A stretch of DNA of 64,000 nucleotides, from positions 17,137-81,136 of the forward strand of contig PLNW01000087.1 in NCBI GenBank assembly GCA_003142855.1. Reading direction: 5' to 3'. The DNA comes from Myxococcales bacterium. Its GTDB lineage: Bacteria; Myxococcota_A; Polyangia; Fen-1088. Below the pieces are notes generated by a model. It was not told the origin of the DNA, searched no databases, and saw nothing but the letters and a program-made list of their open reading frames with translations. Positions within the stretch are counted from its first letter, which is position 1. Each line of letters opens with the position of its first letter. This document shows, piece after piece, positions 1-8,683 of this stretch. The translations under genes were made by a program, and so were the position numbers.

Positions 1-379
1 CCACGAAGCTGGCGGCAACTCCCAGCGGCCCCATCACCTTGTCGAAGATGCGGAACGTGCCGCCGTAGACATCGTCGCCACTGACCACGTGATCCCCGGG
101 ACGCAGGGTGTGCAGCAGCGTGGTGGCAGCCGCGCATCCGCTGGCGAATGCAAAGCCCGTGCTGCCGCCTTCCAGGGCGGCCAGGCATTGTTCCAGCGCA
201 GCCCGGGTGGGATTGCCGCTGCGGGAATAGTCGAAGCGCAGTGGCTTGGCAGGCTCGGGCTGGGCAAAGGTCGAAGCCAGCACGATGGGCTGCATCACTG
301 CCCCGTGCGTGGGGTCGGCAGGCTGCCCGGCGTGGATGGCTAGGGTCTCGATCGCGTGGCTCCCGAAAGTGACTGACAT
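1..379 (-). CDS. Cystathionine gamma-synthase/lyase-type PLP enzyme (5' part only)
   Basis: The reverse strand reads from an ATG at 379 out of the left edge, giving about 126 N-terminal residues. They start MSVTFGSHAIETLAIHAGQ and continue with PIVLASTF, the R-S-G-N-P-T-R block, an ASGCAA loop and GDHVVSGDDVYGGT. This is the N-terminal half of the Cys/Met-metabolism PLP family (MetB, MetC, MGL, MetZ), which handles cystathionine or O-acylhomoserine. The PLP lysine lies outside the window, so synthase and lyase cannot be told apart. It is divergent from the sulfate operon, with about 214 bp between the two start codons. A short AGGG lies just upstream of the ATG. Family assignment is firm, subtype is not. 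Confidence 0.85.
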   Translation of the reverse strand, partial: MSVTFGSHAIETLAIHAGQPADPTHGAVMQPIVLASTFAQPEPAKPLRFDYSRSGNPTRAALEQCLAALEGGSTGFAFASGCAAATTLLHTLRPGDHVVSGDDVYGGTFRIFDKVMGPLGVAASFV

Positions 380-530
380 GCCCTGAGCGTAGCACACGGT
401 GTGTCCACTTTGCTAGACCGCCATGACCACTCACGCTGCATGCGGCCGGCGCGTCGACCGCACCGACCAGGCTTTCCGCCGGATTTGCGGCGCCGGCAGC
501 ACGGAATGCCCCGAGTTACAGCGCGCTGCC

Positions 531-584
531 GCGTCTGGTGTGCGAAACTTCCGTCTTGACAACACGGAGCGCTCCCCCAACACT
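531..584 (+). promoter_or_regulatory. Promoter and probable operator of the sulfate operon
   Basis: TTGACA at 556-561 and a weak -10, AACACT, at 579-584 are 17 bp apart. Transcription would start near 591, only about 3 nt before the sbp ATG at 594. The segment 533-564 matches 11131-11162 upstream of metY at 26 of 32 ungapped positions: GTCTGGTGTG at its left end and GTCTTGACAACA at its right end. The shared left block is a candidate operator. Confidence 0.6.
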
Positions 585-593
585 GTTTCCATC

Positions 594-1601
594 ATGAGAT
601 TGATTCGCACCGCAACTTTCGTCTTGGCTGGGCTGCTCTTCTCCGGCGCGGCCAGCGCCAAAGAAGTGACCCTGCTCAACGTCTCCTACGATCCCACGCG
701 CGAGCTGTACGCGGACCTCAACGCCGCCTTCGCCAAGCACTGGAAGGCCAAGACTGGCGACGACGTGAAGGTGAACCAGTCGCACGGTGGCTCGGGCAAG
801 CAGGCCCGCGCGGTGATCGACGGGCTGGAGGCCGACGTCGTCACCCTGGCTCTGGCCTACGACATCGATGCCATCGCCGAGGCTACGGGCAAGCTGCCCA
901 AGGACTGGCAGAAACAACTGCCCGCGAACGCTTCACCCTACACCTCGACCATCGTGTTCGTAGTGCGCAAGGGCAACCCCAAGGGCATCAAGAACTGGGA
1001 TGACCTTGTCGTGCCAGGAATCAAGGTCATCACCCCGAATCCAAAGACCTCAGGCGGGGCGCGCTGGAACTACCTGGCGGCGTGGGGCTTTGCCCAGACC
1101 AAGTTCGGCGGGGACGAGGGCAAGATTCGCGATTTCGTCGCGCGGCTGTACAAGAACGTTCCCGTACTCGACTCGGGCGCGCGCGGCTCGACCACCACCT
1201 TTGCCCAACGGGGAATCGGGGATGTGCTCATCGCCTGGGAAAACGAGGCCTTCCTGCTGGTCGACGAGCTAGGCAAGGACAAGTTCGAGATCGTGGCACC
1301 CACGCTGAGCATCCTGGCCGAGCCGCCGGTGGCCGTGGTGGAGAAGAACGCCAGCAAGCACGGCACTGCCGCCTTGGCGCGTGCCTATCTCGAATTTCTC
1401 TACACCGAGGAGGGCCAACGGATTATTGCGAAGAACCACTACCGGCCACGCGATGTGAAGGTGGCCGCCAAGCACGCCGCGCATTTTCCCAAGCTGCGCC
1501 TGCTGACCGTCGACGGGGATTTCGGCGGCTGGCAGAAAGCACAAAAGACCCACTTCGCGGACAACGGCACTTTCGACCAGATCTACTCCAGTGGAAAGTA
1601 G
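594..1601 (+). CDS. sbp: Sulfate ABC transporter periplasmic binding protein
   Basis: This 335-residue protein binds sulfate (or thiosulfate) in the periplasm for the CysTWA permease. The start at ATG 594 is preferred over the in-frame ATG at 423 because it begins a clean signal peptide ([16 protein letters not shown], cleavage after ASA) and lies at the predicted transcription start. The mature part carries family blocks [41 protein letters not shown] and [16 protein letters not shown]. It is the first gene of the sulfate operon, and its stop codon abuts the cysT start. Length matches the family (about 330-340 aa). Confidence 0.95.
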   Translation: MRLIRTATFVLAGLLFSGAASAKEVTLLNVSYDPTRELYADLNAAFAKHWKAKTGDDVKVNQSHGGSGKQARAVIDGLEADVVTLALAYDIDAIAEATGKLPKDWQKQLPANASPYTSTIVFVVRKGNPKGIKNWDDLVVPGIKVITPNPKTSGGARWNYLAAWGFAQTKFGGDEGKIRDFVARLYKNVPVLDSGARGSTTTFAQRGIGDVLIAWENEAFLLVDELGKDKFEIVAPTLSILAEPPVAVVEKNASKHGTAALARAYLEFLYTEEGQRIIAKNHYRPRDVKVAAKHAAHFPKLRLLTVDGDFGGWQKAQKTHFADNGTFDQIYSSGK

Positions 1602-2459
1602 TTGGCGACTGCGGCACACATCGCTGCGCGCCCGGGCTGGCGGCCCGGGCCGCTGCCCGGCTTCCGGCCGACGCTGGGATTCACCCTGCTGTACCTCAGT
1701 CTGGTGGTGTTGCTACCGCTCGCGGCTTTGATCCTGAAGAGCGCGGGGCTGAGTTGGGTCGCATTCTGGGCCACGGTCACCTCGTCGCGTGCACTGGCCG
1801 CGTACAAGTTGAGCTTTGGCGGGGCCTTGCTGGCGGGCGGGATCAACACCGTGGCAGGACTGCTGCTGGCCTGGGTGCTGGTGCGCTATCGTTTTCCGGG
1901 CCGCGACGTGGTGGACGCGATCATCGATCTGCCCCTGGCCCTGCCCACGGCGGTGGCCGGGATTGCCCTCACCGCGATCTATTCCCCGAACGGTACGGTG
2001 GGTGGCTTTCTCGAAAGGCACGGCGTGCAGGTGGCGTTCACCTGGGTGGGCGTGGTGCTGGCCATGGTCTTTGTCGGGCTGCCCTTTGCGGTGCGCTCGG
2101 TGCAGCCGGTGTTGATGGAACTGGGCCCGGAGCTGGAAGAAGCAGCGACCGTGCTCGGGGCGTCGCGGCTGCGCACATTTTCGCGCGTGATCCTACCCGT
2201 GCTGGTGCCGCCACTTCTTACCGGCTTCGCGCTCGCCTTTGCCCGTGCCGTGGGTGAGTACGGTTCCATCGTCTTCATTTCAGGGAACATGCCGAACCAC
2301 ACGGAGATTGTTCCGCTTCTGATTGTCACCAAGTTGGAGCAGTTCCAGTACCAGCAGGCCACTGCCCTGGCCGTGGTGATGCTGGCGGGATCGCTGGTCA
2401 CGCTTCTGGCCGTGAACCTGTTGCAGGCGTGGAACCGGAGGTGGACTGGGCATGCCTGA
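1602..2459 (+). CDS. cysT: Sulfate ABC transporter permease CysT
   Basis: Inner-membrane permease of the sulfate/thiosulfate importer, 285 residues with about six hydrophobic segments. The EAA-type coupling loop that contacts CysA is visible as ELEEAATVLGASRLRTFSRVILP. The start is taken as TTG 1602, directly after the sbp stop; no good ATG lies nearby and the N-terminus then has normal family length. The 3' end overlaps cysW by 8 bp, so the two permease subunits are translationally coupled. Confidence 0.93.
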   Translation: MATAAHIAARPGWRPGPLPGFRPTLGFTLLYLSLVVLLPLAALILKSAGLSWVAFWATVTSSRALAAYKLSFGGALLAGGINTVAGLLLAWVLVRYRFPGRDVVDAIIDLPLALPTAVAGIALTAIYSPNGTVGGFLERHGVQVAFTWVGVVLAMVFVGLPFAVRSVQPVLMELGPELEEAATVLGASRLRTFSRVILPVLVPPLLTGFALAFARAVGEYGSIVFISGNMPNHTEIVPLLIVTKLEQFQYQQATALAVVMLAGSLVTLLAVNLLQAWNRRWTGHA

Positions 2460-3381
2460 ACTAGCGCAGGCGCAACCGGCACCCCGCCTGCCGCTGGCAG
2501 AGTTGGATACCTTGCCCACGCGGCGGGTGAAGACCAAGGCGGGCATTCGGCCCGCACTGCGCGGATCATTGTCAGTGCGCATCTCGTTGATCGCTCTGGC
2601 ACTGGCGTTTCTGGCCCTGGTGGTGCTGCTGCCCCTGGCGGCCGTGTTCGCGCAGGCCCTGGAAAAGGGACTGGGCGCGTACCTGAGGGCGATCCGCCAG
2701 CCAGAAACCATGGCGGCCATTCGACTCACGCTGTTGACCGCGCTGCTGGTTGTTCCCTTGAACACGGTATTCGGCGTGGCTGCGGCCTGGTTGATTGCGA
2801 AATACCGCTTTTCCGGACGCAATCTTCTCATCACGCTCATCGATCTGCCCTTCTCGGTTTCGCCGGTTATTTCGGGCCTGATCTTCATTCTGCTATTCGG
2901 CAGCCAGGGTCTATTCGGGCAGTGGCTTTCCGACCACGACATCAAGATCGTCTTCGCCACGCCGGGCATCGTGCTGGCCACCGCCTTTGTCACCTTTCCC
3001 TTCGTCGCGCGCGAGGTCTTGCCAGCGCTGCAGGCGGCAGGCAATGCCGAGGAGGAAGCAGCCCTGGTCTTGGGCGCGAGCGGCTGGCGGCTGTTCTTCC
3101 GGATCACCTTGCCCAAGATTCGCTGGGCTCTGATCTACGGTGTCATCCTGTGCAACGCGCGCGCCATGGGTGAATTCGGCGCTGTTTCAGTGGTGTCGGG
3201 GCATATCCGCGGGGTGACCAATACGGTCCCGCTGCAGGTTGAGATCCTCTACAACGAGTACGACTTCGTGGGCGCGTTCGCAGTGGCGTCGCTGCTGACC
3301 CTGGTCGCGTTGGCCACGTTGGTGGTCAAGAAGGTGGCTGAGCGATTTCAGGGCGCACGAAGCGCGGAGGGCTTCCGATGA
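2452..3381 (+). CDS. cysW: Sulfate ABC transporter permease CysW
   Basis: Second membrane subunit of the sulfate importer, 309 residues. It has an N-terminal cytosolic extension of about 45 residues, then hydrophobic segments. The coupling helix is NAEEEAALVLGASGWRLFFR, followed by the CysW-typical ARAMGEFGAVSVVSGHI. It heterodimerises with CysT and docks on CysA. It overlaps cysT by 8 bp and cysA by 4 bp (ATGA), as expected for a strictly stoichiometric complex. Confidence 0.93.
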   Translation: MPELAQAQPAPRLPLAELDTLPTRRVKTKAGIRPALRGSLSVRISLIALALAFLALVVLLPLAAVFAQALEKGLGAYLRAIRQPETMAAIRLTLLTALLVVPLNTVFGVAAAWLIAKYRFSGRNLLITLIDLPFSVSPVISGLIFILLFGSQGLFGQWLSDHDIKIVFATPGIVLATAFVTFPFVAREVLPALQAAGNAEEEAALVLGASGWRLFFRITLPKIRWALIYGVILCNARAMGEFGAVSVVSGHIRGVTNTVPLQVEILYNEYDFVGAFAVASLLTLVALATLVVKKVAERFQGARSAEGFR

Positions 3382-4451
3382 ATGTCCAAGTTGAAGATCT
3401 GACCAAGGCCTTTTCAAGCAAGGCTGCCCCGGCCGTGTTCCAGGCCAACTTCGAGGCTCCTTCTGGCGGAATCACCACCCTGCTCGGCCCGTCGGGTTCG
3501 GGCAAAACCACCATTTTGCGAATCATCGCGGGACTCGAGTCGGCCGACGCGGGCCGCGTGCTGGTGGCTGGCGAAGACATCACGCCCGTTCCGGTGCAGA
3601 AACGTGGCTTCGGTTTGGTGTTCCAGAGCTTCGCCCTGTTCGGTCACATGACCGTGCGCGAGAACGTCGCGTTCGGGCTGCGAACCCAACGAGCGCCCAA
3701 GAATCAGATCGATGCGCGCGTCGCCGAATTGCTGAAATTGGTCCAACTGGAAGGCTACGGCGACCGTTATCCCGGCCAACTCTCCGGCGGGCAGCGACAG
3801 CGGGTGGGCTTCGCACGGGCACTGGCGCCGCACCCCAGGCTCTTACTGCTCGACGAACCATTTGGCGCGCTCGACACGCGCGTGCGTCTTGAACTGCGCG
3901 AATGGCTGCGTCTGCTTCACGAGGCCACCCACCTGACCACCATCCTGGTCACGCACGACCAGGAAGAGGCCCTGGACCTTTCCGACCGAATTGTCGTGAT
4001 GGATGCCGGGCGCATCCAGCAGGTCGGTTCGCCCAACGAGATCTATCAACTTCCTGCCACTCCCTTTGTGGCATCGTTCATTGGTTCCGCCAATGTGCTG
4101 CGCGGCCGGGTGTCCGCAGGCCACGCCCAGGTGGCATCGCTGTCGCTGGACGTGCCTGCAAACACGCCTGACGGGACCGCTGTGCGCGCGATCGTCCGAC
4201 CACACGACATTCGCATCGAGCGGGCTGGCAATGGGAACGGTGTCTGCAGCAGACGGACCGCCGCCGGACGCATTTCGCGCATGGTGAACCTGGGCGCGCA
4301 TGTGAAGTTGGATCTGGCCCTGACCACCGGCGATGTGGTTACCGTGCACGTTGCCCGGCGCGAATACGACAATCTGGGATTGGTGGCCGGGGAATCGGTG
4401 CTGGTCGACCTGGAAAGCGCCCGCGTGTTCGTAGAGGACTATGTCATCTGA
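3378..4451 (+). CDS. cysA: Sulfate ABC transporter ATP-binding protein CysA
   Basis: ATPase subunit of the sulfate importer, 357 residues. Walker A is GPSGSGKT (about 37-44), the ABC signature is LSGGQRQR, Walker B is [12 protein letters not shown] and the H-loop is [16 protein letters not shown]-terminal regulatory domain of about 115 residues follows ([11 protein letters not shown]), as in CysA/ModC-type importers. It starts in an ATGA overlap with cysW and runs 11 bp into cysH, so transport and reduction genes are co-translated. Confidence 0.95.
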   Translation: MNVQVEDLTKAFSSKAAPAVFQANFEAPSGGITTLLGPSGSGKTTILRIIAGLESADAGRVLVAGEDITPVPVQKRGFGLVFQSFALFGHMTVRENVAFGLRTQRAPKNQIDARVAELLKLVQLEGYGDRYPGQLSGGQRQRVGFARALAPHPRLLLLDEPFGALDTRVRLELREWLRLLHEATHLTTILVTHDQEEALDLSDRIVVMDAGRIQQVGSPNEIYQLPATPFVASFIGSANVLRGRVSAGHAQVASLSLDVPANTPDGTAVRAIVRPHDIRIERAGNGNGVCSRRTAAGRISRMVNLGAHVKLDLALTTGDVVTVHVARREYDNLGLVAGESVLVDLESARVFVEDYVI

Positions 4452-5184
4452 GCCAGACATCGCTCGACTGCGGGCGCTCATCCACAGCCAGGACTGGTCG
4501 ACCGCTCTGGCGGCTGTGTGTGGCCGGTTTCCCGAAGCCGCGGTCTTCAGTACCAGTTTCGGCCTGGAGGACCAGGCCATCTTGCACGCCATTGCCCAGG
4601 CCGGCCTTGCCGTGCGCGTGGTGACCCTGGACACGGGACGTCTGTTCGAGGAAACGCACACTCTGCACGCCCAGACGCGCAAGCGTTACGGCATCCCCAT
4701 CGACGTCTTCTTCCCTGAGCCGGCAGCGCTACGCCGCTTGATCGCCGAGCGCGGACCCAACGGATTCCGCGATTCGCTCGAGAATCGTCGCGAGTGTTGC
4801 CGTGTGCGCAAGGTGGAGCCGCTGGCGCTGGCCCTGGCTGGGGCGAAACTTTGGATCACCGGCATTAGGAGCGAGCAGTCCGAGGAACGCGCGCAGCTTG
4901 CACCGATCGAGTGGGATGAGCAGCACGGACTGCTCAAGTACCATCCGCTGCTGGATGTGAGCGAGACGGAATTGCGCCGCTACGTCAGCTTGCACGACGT
5001 TCCCTACAATCCCCTGCACGACAAGGGCTATCCCAGCATCGGCTGCGCGCCCTGCACCCGCGCGGTGGCTCCGGGCGAGCCGGCCCGGCGCGGCCGCTGG
5101 TGGTGGGAAGACGATGCCAAGAAGGAATGCGGGCTGCACGTGCAGAACGGCCGGCTGGTCCGCCGCAAGGAGAGCGATTCGTGA
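4441..5184 (+). CDS. cysH: Assimilatory APS reductase (CysH family, [4Fe-4S] type)
   Basis: Reduces adenylylsulfate to sulfite and AMP with thioredoxin or glutathione as donor; 247 residues. Two cysteine pairs, C119-C120 (RRECCRVRKVEPL) and C202-C205 (SIGCAPCTRAV), are the cluster ligands that separate APS reductases from PAPS reductases. The catalytic cysteine is C230 in KKECGLH. The N-terminal half has the PP-loop-like STSFGLEDQ and the LDTGRLFEET block. No APS kinase (cysC) is seen in the operon, consistent with direct use of APS. It overlaps cysA by 11 bp and cysD by 4 bp. Confidence 0.94.
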   Translation: MSSEPDIARLRALIHSQDWSTALAAVCGRFPEAAVFSTSFGLEDQAILHAIAQAGLAVRVVTLDTGRLFEETHTLHAQTRKRYGIPIDVFFPEPAALRRLIAERGPNGFRDSLENRRECCRVRKVEPLALALAGAKLWITGIRSEQSEERAQLAPIEWDEQHGLLKYHPLLDVSETELRRYVSLHDVPYNPLHDKGYPSIGCAPCTRAVAPGEPARRGRWWWEDDAKKECGLHVQNGRLVRRKESDS

Positions 5185-6080
5185 AGCTGCTATCTCACCT
5201 CGACCGACTGGAAGCCGAGGCGATCTTCATCTTGCGCGAAACCGCGGCGCAGTTTGAACGCCCGGTCTTGATGTTCTCCGGCGGCAAGGATTCCATCACC
5301 CTGGCCCACCTGGCGGCAAAAGCTTTTCGTCCCGCGCTGTCGCCTTTCCCCTATCTGCACATCGATACCGGCCACAATTTCCCTGAAACGTTGGCCTTTC
5401 GCGACCGCTTCGCGGCCCAGATGGGCGCCAAGCTCGTCGTGCGTTTGGTCGAGGACAGCATCCGGCAGGGCCGCGCTGCTGAAGAGAAGGGGAAATTTCC
5501 CAGCCGCAACCGGCAGCAGGCCGTCACCTTGGTGGACGCCATTGCCGAGCTGAAGCTGGATGCCTGCATCGGCGGCGGACGGCGCGACGAGGAGAAGGCG
5601 CGCGCCAAGGAGCGCATCTTTTCGGTGCGCGACGAGTTCGGCGGCTGGGAGCCTCGCCTGCAACGGCCCGAGCTGTGGAATCTGCTCAATGGCCGCATTC
5701 GCGTGGGTGAAAACGTGCGGGTCTTTCCGCTCAGCAACTGGACCGAGCTGGATGTGTGGCAGTACATCCGCGCCGAGCGCGTCGCTCTGCCCGACCTGTA
5801 CTTCGCGCACCAGCGGGCGTGCATCGTGCGCGACGGATTGCTGTTCCCCATATCGCCCTTCGTACGCATCGATCCCGCCGATGATGTGCAAGAAAGGCAA
5901 ATCCGTTTCCGCACCGTGGGCGACATGACCTGCACCGCGGCCTTTCCCTCGGACGTGCGCGACGTGGACGGGATCATCGACGAGCTGCGCGCCTCGGATC
6001 TGACCGAGCGAGGCTCGCGGCTGGATGACCAGCGTTCCGACGCCGCCATGGAAGATCGCAAACGCGAGGGATATTTCTAA
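5181..6080 (+). CDS. cysD: Sulfate adenylyltransferase subunit 2
   Basis: Catalytic small subunit of ATP sulfurylase, forming APS from ATP and sulfate together with the GTPase CysN; 299 residues. The PP-loop is SGGKDS at 33-38, followed by HIDTGHNFPET and the C-terminal GDMTCTAAFPSDV block. The start is GTG 5181, in a GTGA overlap with the cysH stop and behind an AAGGAGAG ribosome-binding site inside cysH; the longer in-frame ATG at 5100 would lie within cysH. Its stop overlaps cysN by one base. Confidence 0.95.
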   Translation: MKLLSHLDRLEAEAIFILRETAAQFERPVLMFSGGKDSITLAHLAAKAFRPALSPFPYLHIDTGHNFPETLAFRDRFAAQMGAKLVVRLVEDSIRQGRAAEEKGKFPSRNRQQAVTLVDAIAELKLDACIGGGRRDEEKARAKERIFSVRDEFGGWEPRLQRPELWNLLNGRIRVGENVRVFPLSNWTELDVWQYIRAERVALPDLYFAHQRACIVRDGLLFPISPFVRIDPADDVQERQIRFRTVGDMTCTAAFPSDVRDVDGIIDELRASDLTERGSRLDDQRSDAAMEDRKREGYF

Positions 6081-7336
6081 TGGAGCTGCTGAGATTCATC
6101 ACCTGCGGCAGCGTGGACGACGGCAAGAGCACGCTCATCGGCCGGTTGCTCTACGACAGCAAGACCCTGCTGCGCGATCAGGTCGCTGCGCTGGAACGAT
6201 CGAGCGCCAAGGGTGGCAACGGGCTGAACCTTGCGTTACTCACCGACGGGCTGCGCGCCGAGCGCGAGCAAGGGATCACCATCGACGTGGCGTACAAGTA
6301 TTTCGCCACGCCCCGACGCAAGTTCATCATTGCGGACACGCCTGGGCACGTGCAGTACACGCGCAACATGGTCACGGGCGCCTCGACGGCTGACCTGGCG
6401 GTGCTGCTGGTGGATGCGCGCCAGGGCGTGCTGGAGCAAACGCGTCGGCACGCCTATCTGGCCAGTCTGCTGCGCATCCCGCATGTGGTGCTGGCGGTGA
6501 ACAAGATGGACGCGGTCGACTGGTCGCGCGATGTGTACCGGCGCATCCGTGACCAGTTTCTGGCGCTTACCTCCGCATCCGGGTTTGCCGACGTTCACGC
6601 CATTCCGGTCAGCGCCCTTGAGGGAGACAACGTCGTCGAGCCCTCGACGCGCGCCCCGTACTACGATGGTCCGCCTCTGTTGCGCTATCTGGAAGAAATC
6701 GTGGTCGAGCGCCCGAGCCTTCCTGAGCGCGGAAGACTACCCGTGCAGTTGGTGCTGCGTCCGAGCGATCCGGCCCTGCAGGACTACCGCGCCTATGCGG
6801 GCGAAGTGACCTCCGGGGTGTTTCATCCAGGAGACGCGGTGGTCGTGTTGCCCTCAAGCATTCGCACAACGATTGCCGGGATCGATCGCTACGGCGAGCC
6901 GGTGGACGAAGCCTTCGCGCCGATGTCAGTGGCCATTCGCCTACGCGACGACGTGGACGTGGGCCGGGGCGAGGTGATTGCCTCGGCCGAACGCCCGCCG
7001 AGAGTCTCGCAAGAGATCACGGCGCGCCTGTGCTGGATGGCGGAGCGGCCTCTCGTGCCGCGCACGCGGCTGCTTGTGCGACACGCGACCGCCTCCGTTC
7101 CCGGCATCGTCACCGCCATCGAATCACTGGTCGACATCCACAGCTTCGCGGACCTGCCCGCACCGGCCCAGCTTGCCTTGAACGAGATCGGCAAGGTGCG
7201 CATCAAGACCGCCCGCCCCCTAGGCTTCGATGCCTACGCCGAGGAGCGCACCACCGGCGCCTTCGTACTGGTCGACGAAACCAGCAACGGAACCGTGGCC
7301 GCCGGACTCATCACCGCAGAGGAATCACCAACATGA
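6080..7336 (+). CDS. cysN: Sulfate adenylyltransferase subunit 1 (GTPase)
   Basis: EF-Tu-like GTPase subunit that drives APS formation by CysD; 418 residues. GTP-binding motifs are GSVDDGKST (10-18), DTPGH (86-90) and NKMD (141-144), followed by beta-barrel domains 2 and 3. It is shorter than the roughly 475-residue enterobacterial protein and there is no C-terminal APS kinase fusion, in agreement with the APS-type reductase next door. It overlaps the following methyltransferase gene by 4 bp (ATGA). Confidence 0.94.
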   Translation: MELLRFITCGSVDDGKSTLIGRLLYDSKTLLRDQVAALERSSAKGGNGLNLALLTDGLRAEREQGITIDVAYKYFATPRRKFIIADTPGHVQYTRNMVTGASTADLAVLLVDARQGVLEQTRRHAYLASLLRIPHVVLAVNKMDAVDWSRDVYRRIRDQFLALTSASGFADVHAIPVSALEGDNVVEPSTRAPYYDGPPLLRYLEEIVVERPSLPERGRLPVQLVLRPSDPALQDYRAYAGEVTSGVFHPGDAVVVLPSSIRTTIAGIDRYGEPVDEAFAPMSVAIRLRDDVDVGRGEVIASAERPPRVSQEITARLCWMAERPLVPRTRLLVRHATASVPGIVTAIESLVDIHSFADLPAPAQLALNEIGKVRIKTARPLGFDAYAEERTTGAFVLVDETSNGTVAAGLITAEESPT

Positions 7337-8091
7337 CCAGCAAGATCGGCTTCGTCAGTCTGGTGGGCGCTGGCCCCGGGCACCCCGACTACTTGACCGT
7401 GAAGGGCGCCCGCGTGCTCGCCCAGGCAGAGGTGATCGTATACGACGCCCTGATCTCGGATGAGTTTCGCACGGTCTTTCCCGCAAATTCCGAGATCCAC
7501 TTCGTGGGCAAACGCTGCGGAAAACACAGCACCAGCCAGGAAGAGATCTGCGCCCTGCTGGTGAATGGAGCTCGACGGGGCAAGTGGGTGGTGCGCCTCA
7601 AGGGCGGGGATTCGGGACTGTTCAGCCGCGCTGGCGAAGAGATCTTGGCCCTGCGCGCAGCCGGCGTGTCCTTTGAGATCATTCCGGGCGTCAGCTCGGT
7701 CTTCGCCGGGGCGGCGGCGGCGCTCTTTTCGCCCACCCACCGGGGCCTTTCCAATCGGCTGGTGGTGTTCGACGGACATGCGCTCCGCCACGACGATTTC
7801 GATTTCCGTCCGTTGCTCGCCCACCAAGGCACCACCGTGGTGCTGATGGGATCGCGCCAAGTCGAGAGGCTGGCTGCCGGGTTGATTGGTGCTGGCGCCT
7901 CACCGGAGCTGCCCATCGTTCTGGTCGAAAACGCAACCTTGGCGGATGAGCACGTGGCCATTGCCACGCTGGCCCGTGCGGCTGCCGGAGAGCTGGTGCC
8001 ACGGACCGATGGCCCAGGGATCATCTATGTGGGGGCGGCTGTCGCTCTGGCGCAGGCGTCGGCGCGCGCAGCGGTCGAGGCGGCGGCATGA
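7333..8091 (+). CDS. cobA: Uroporphyrinogen-III C-methyltransferase (SUMT)
   Basis: Methylates uroporphyrinogen III twice with SAM to give precorrin-2, the siroheme (and cobalamin) precursor; 252 residues. Family signatures are VSLVGAGPGHPDYLTVKG at the N-terminus, VYDALIS, VRLKGGDSGLFSRAGEE and IPGVSSVFAGAAAA. The ATG at 7333 lies in an ATGA overlap with cysN. Here the job of CysG is split between this gene and the next, inside the operon that encodes the siroheme enzyme sulfite reductase. Confidence 0.93.
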   Translation: MTSKIGFVSLVGAGPGHPDYLTVKGARVLAQAEVIVYDALISDEFRTVFPANSEIHFVGKRCGKHSTSQEEICALLVNGARRGKWVVRLKGGDSGLFSRAGEEILALRAAGVSFEIIPGVSSVFAGAAAALFSPTHRGLSNRLVVFDGHALRHDDFDFRPLLAHQGTTVVLMGSRQVERLAAGLIGAGASPELPIVLVENATLADEHVAIATLARAAAGELVPRTDGPGIIYVGAAVALAQASARAAVEAAA

Positions 8092-8681
8092 ACGCGCGTC
8101 TGCCCTTGTTCGTGGACCTCGCTGGTCGTCGCGTGCTGGTGGTGGGCGGCGGCCGGGCCGCGGAACGCAAGTTGCCCGTCTTGCTGGACGCGGGCGCAGT
8201 GGTCACCCTGATCGCGCCCAAGGTGCTCGAACCGGTGCGCCGCTTGTTGCACGCTTCGCCGCTCAGCCAACTACTGCGACGGCGCGCCAGCGTTCAGGAC
8301 GTGACTACGAAGTACACGTTGCTCTTCCCGCTCAGCGACGATCCCGAGCTGAATCTGCGGCTCAGCGTCGCGGCCCGGGAGGCGAAGGTTTGGGTGGCAG
8401 GCTCCACTTCACCCGATGGCGCCGACTTTCACCTCGGCGCAGTGGTGGACCGAGGGCCGGTGCGGTTGGCGATCTCCACAGGCGGCGCCTCGCCTGCGTT
8501 GGCGAGTTTGCTCGCCGAGATCCTGCGCCAAATTCTGCCTGAGACACTGAATGGCGACACGACAGCGCTTCGCCTGGAACGACAGCGCCTTCGCACGGCC
8601 GTGGGCACGCCAGCTCGCCGGCACGCTTTGCTCACGCAGGCTGTGCAGTTCCTCGAAAACCATCCGTCAGAAAGCAACTGA
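8088..8681 (+). CDS. Precorrin-2 dehydrogenase / sirohydrochlorin ferrochelatase (siroheme synthase N-domain)
   Basis: Oxidises precorrin-2 with NAD+ and inserts iron to make siroheme; 197 residues, equivalent to the N-terminal half of CysG or to Met8/SirC. A Rossmann motif, VLVVGGGRAAERK, is followed by VTLIAPKV and by AISTGGASPALAS, the family signature near the catalytic region. It overlaps the SUMT gene by 4 bp (ATGA) and ends 2 bp before the sulfite reductase start. Whether the chelatase step is fully retained cannot be judged from sequence. Confidence 0.88.
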   Translation: MNARLPLFVDLAGRRVLVVGGGRAAERKLPVLLDAGAVVTLIAPKVLEPVRRLLHASPLSQLLRRRASVQDVTTKYTLLFPLSDDPELNLRLSVAAREAKVWVAGSTSPDGADFHLGAVVDRGPVRLAISTGGASPALASLLAEILRQILPETLNGDTTALRLERQRLRTAVGTPARRHALLTQAVQFLENHPSESN

Positions 8682-8683
8682 AC

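Noticed and set aside
1082..2257. Long open frame (391 codons) over the sbp-cysT junction
   Set aside because: Arg/Gly-rich out-of-frame shadow of two well-supported genes; it crosses their boundary.
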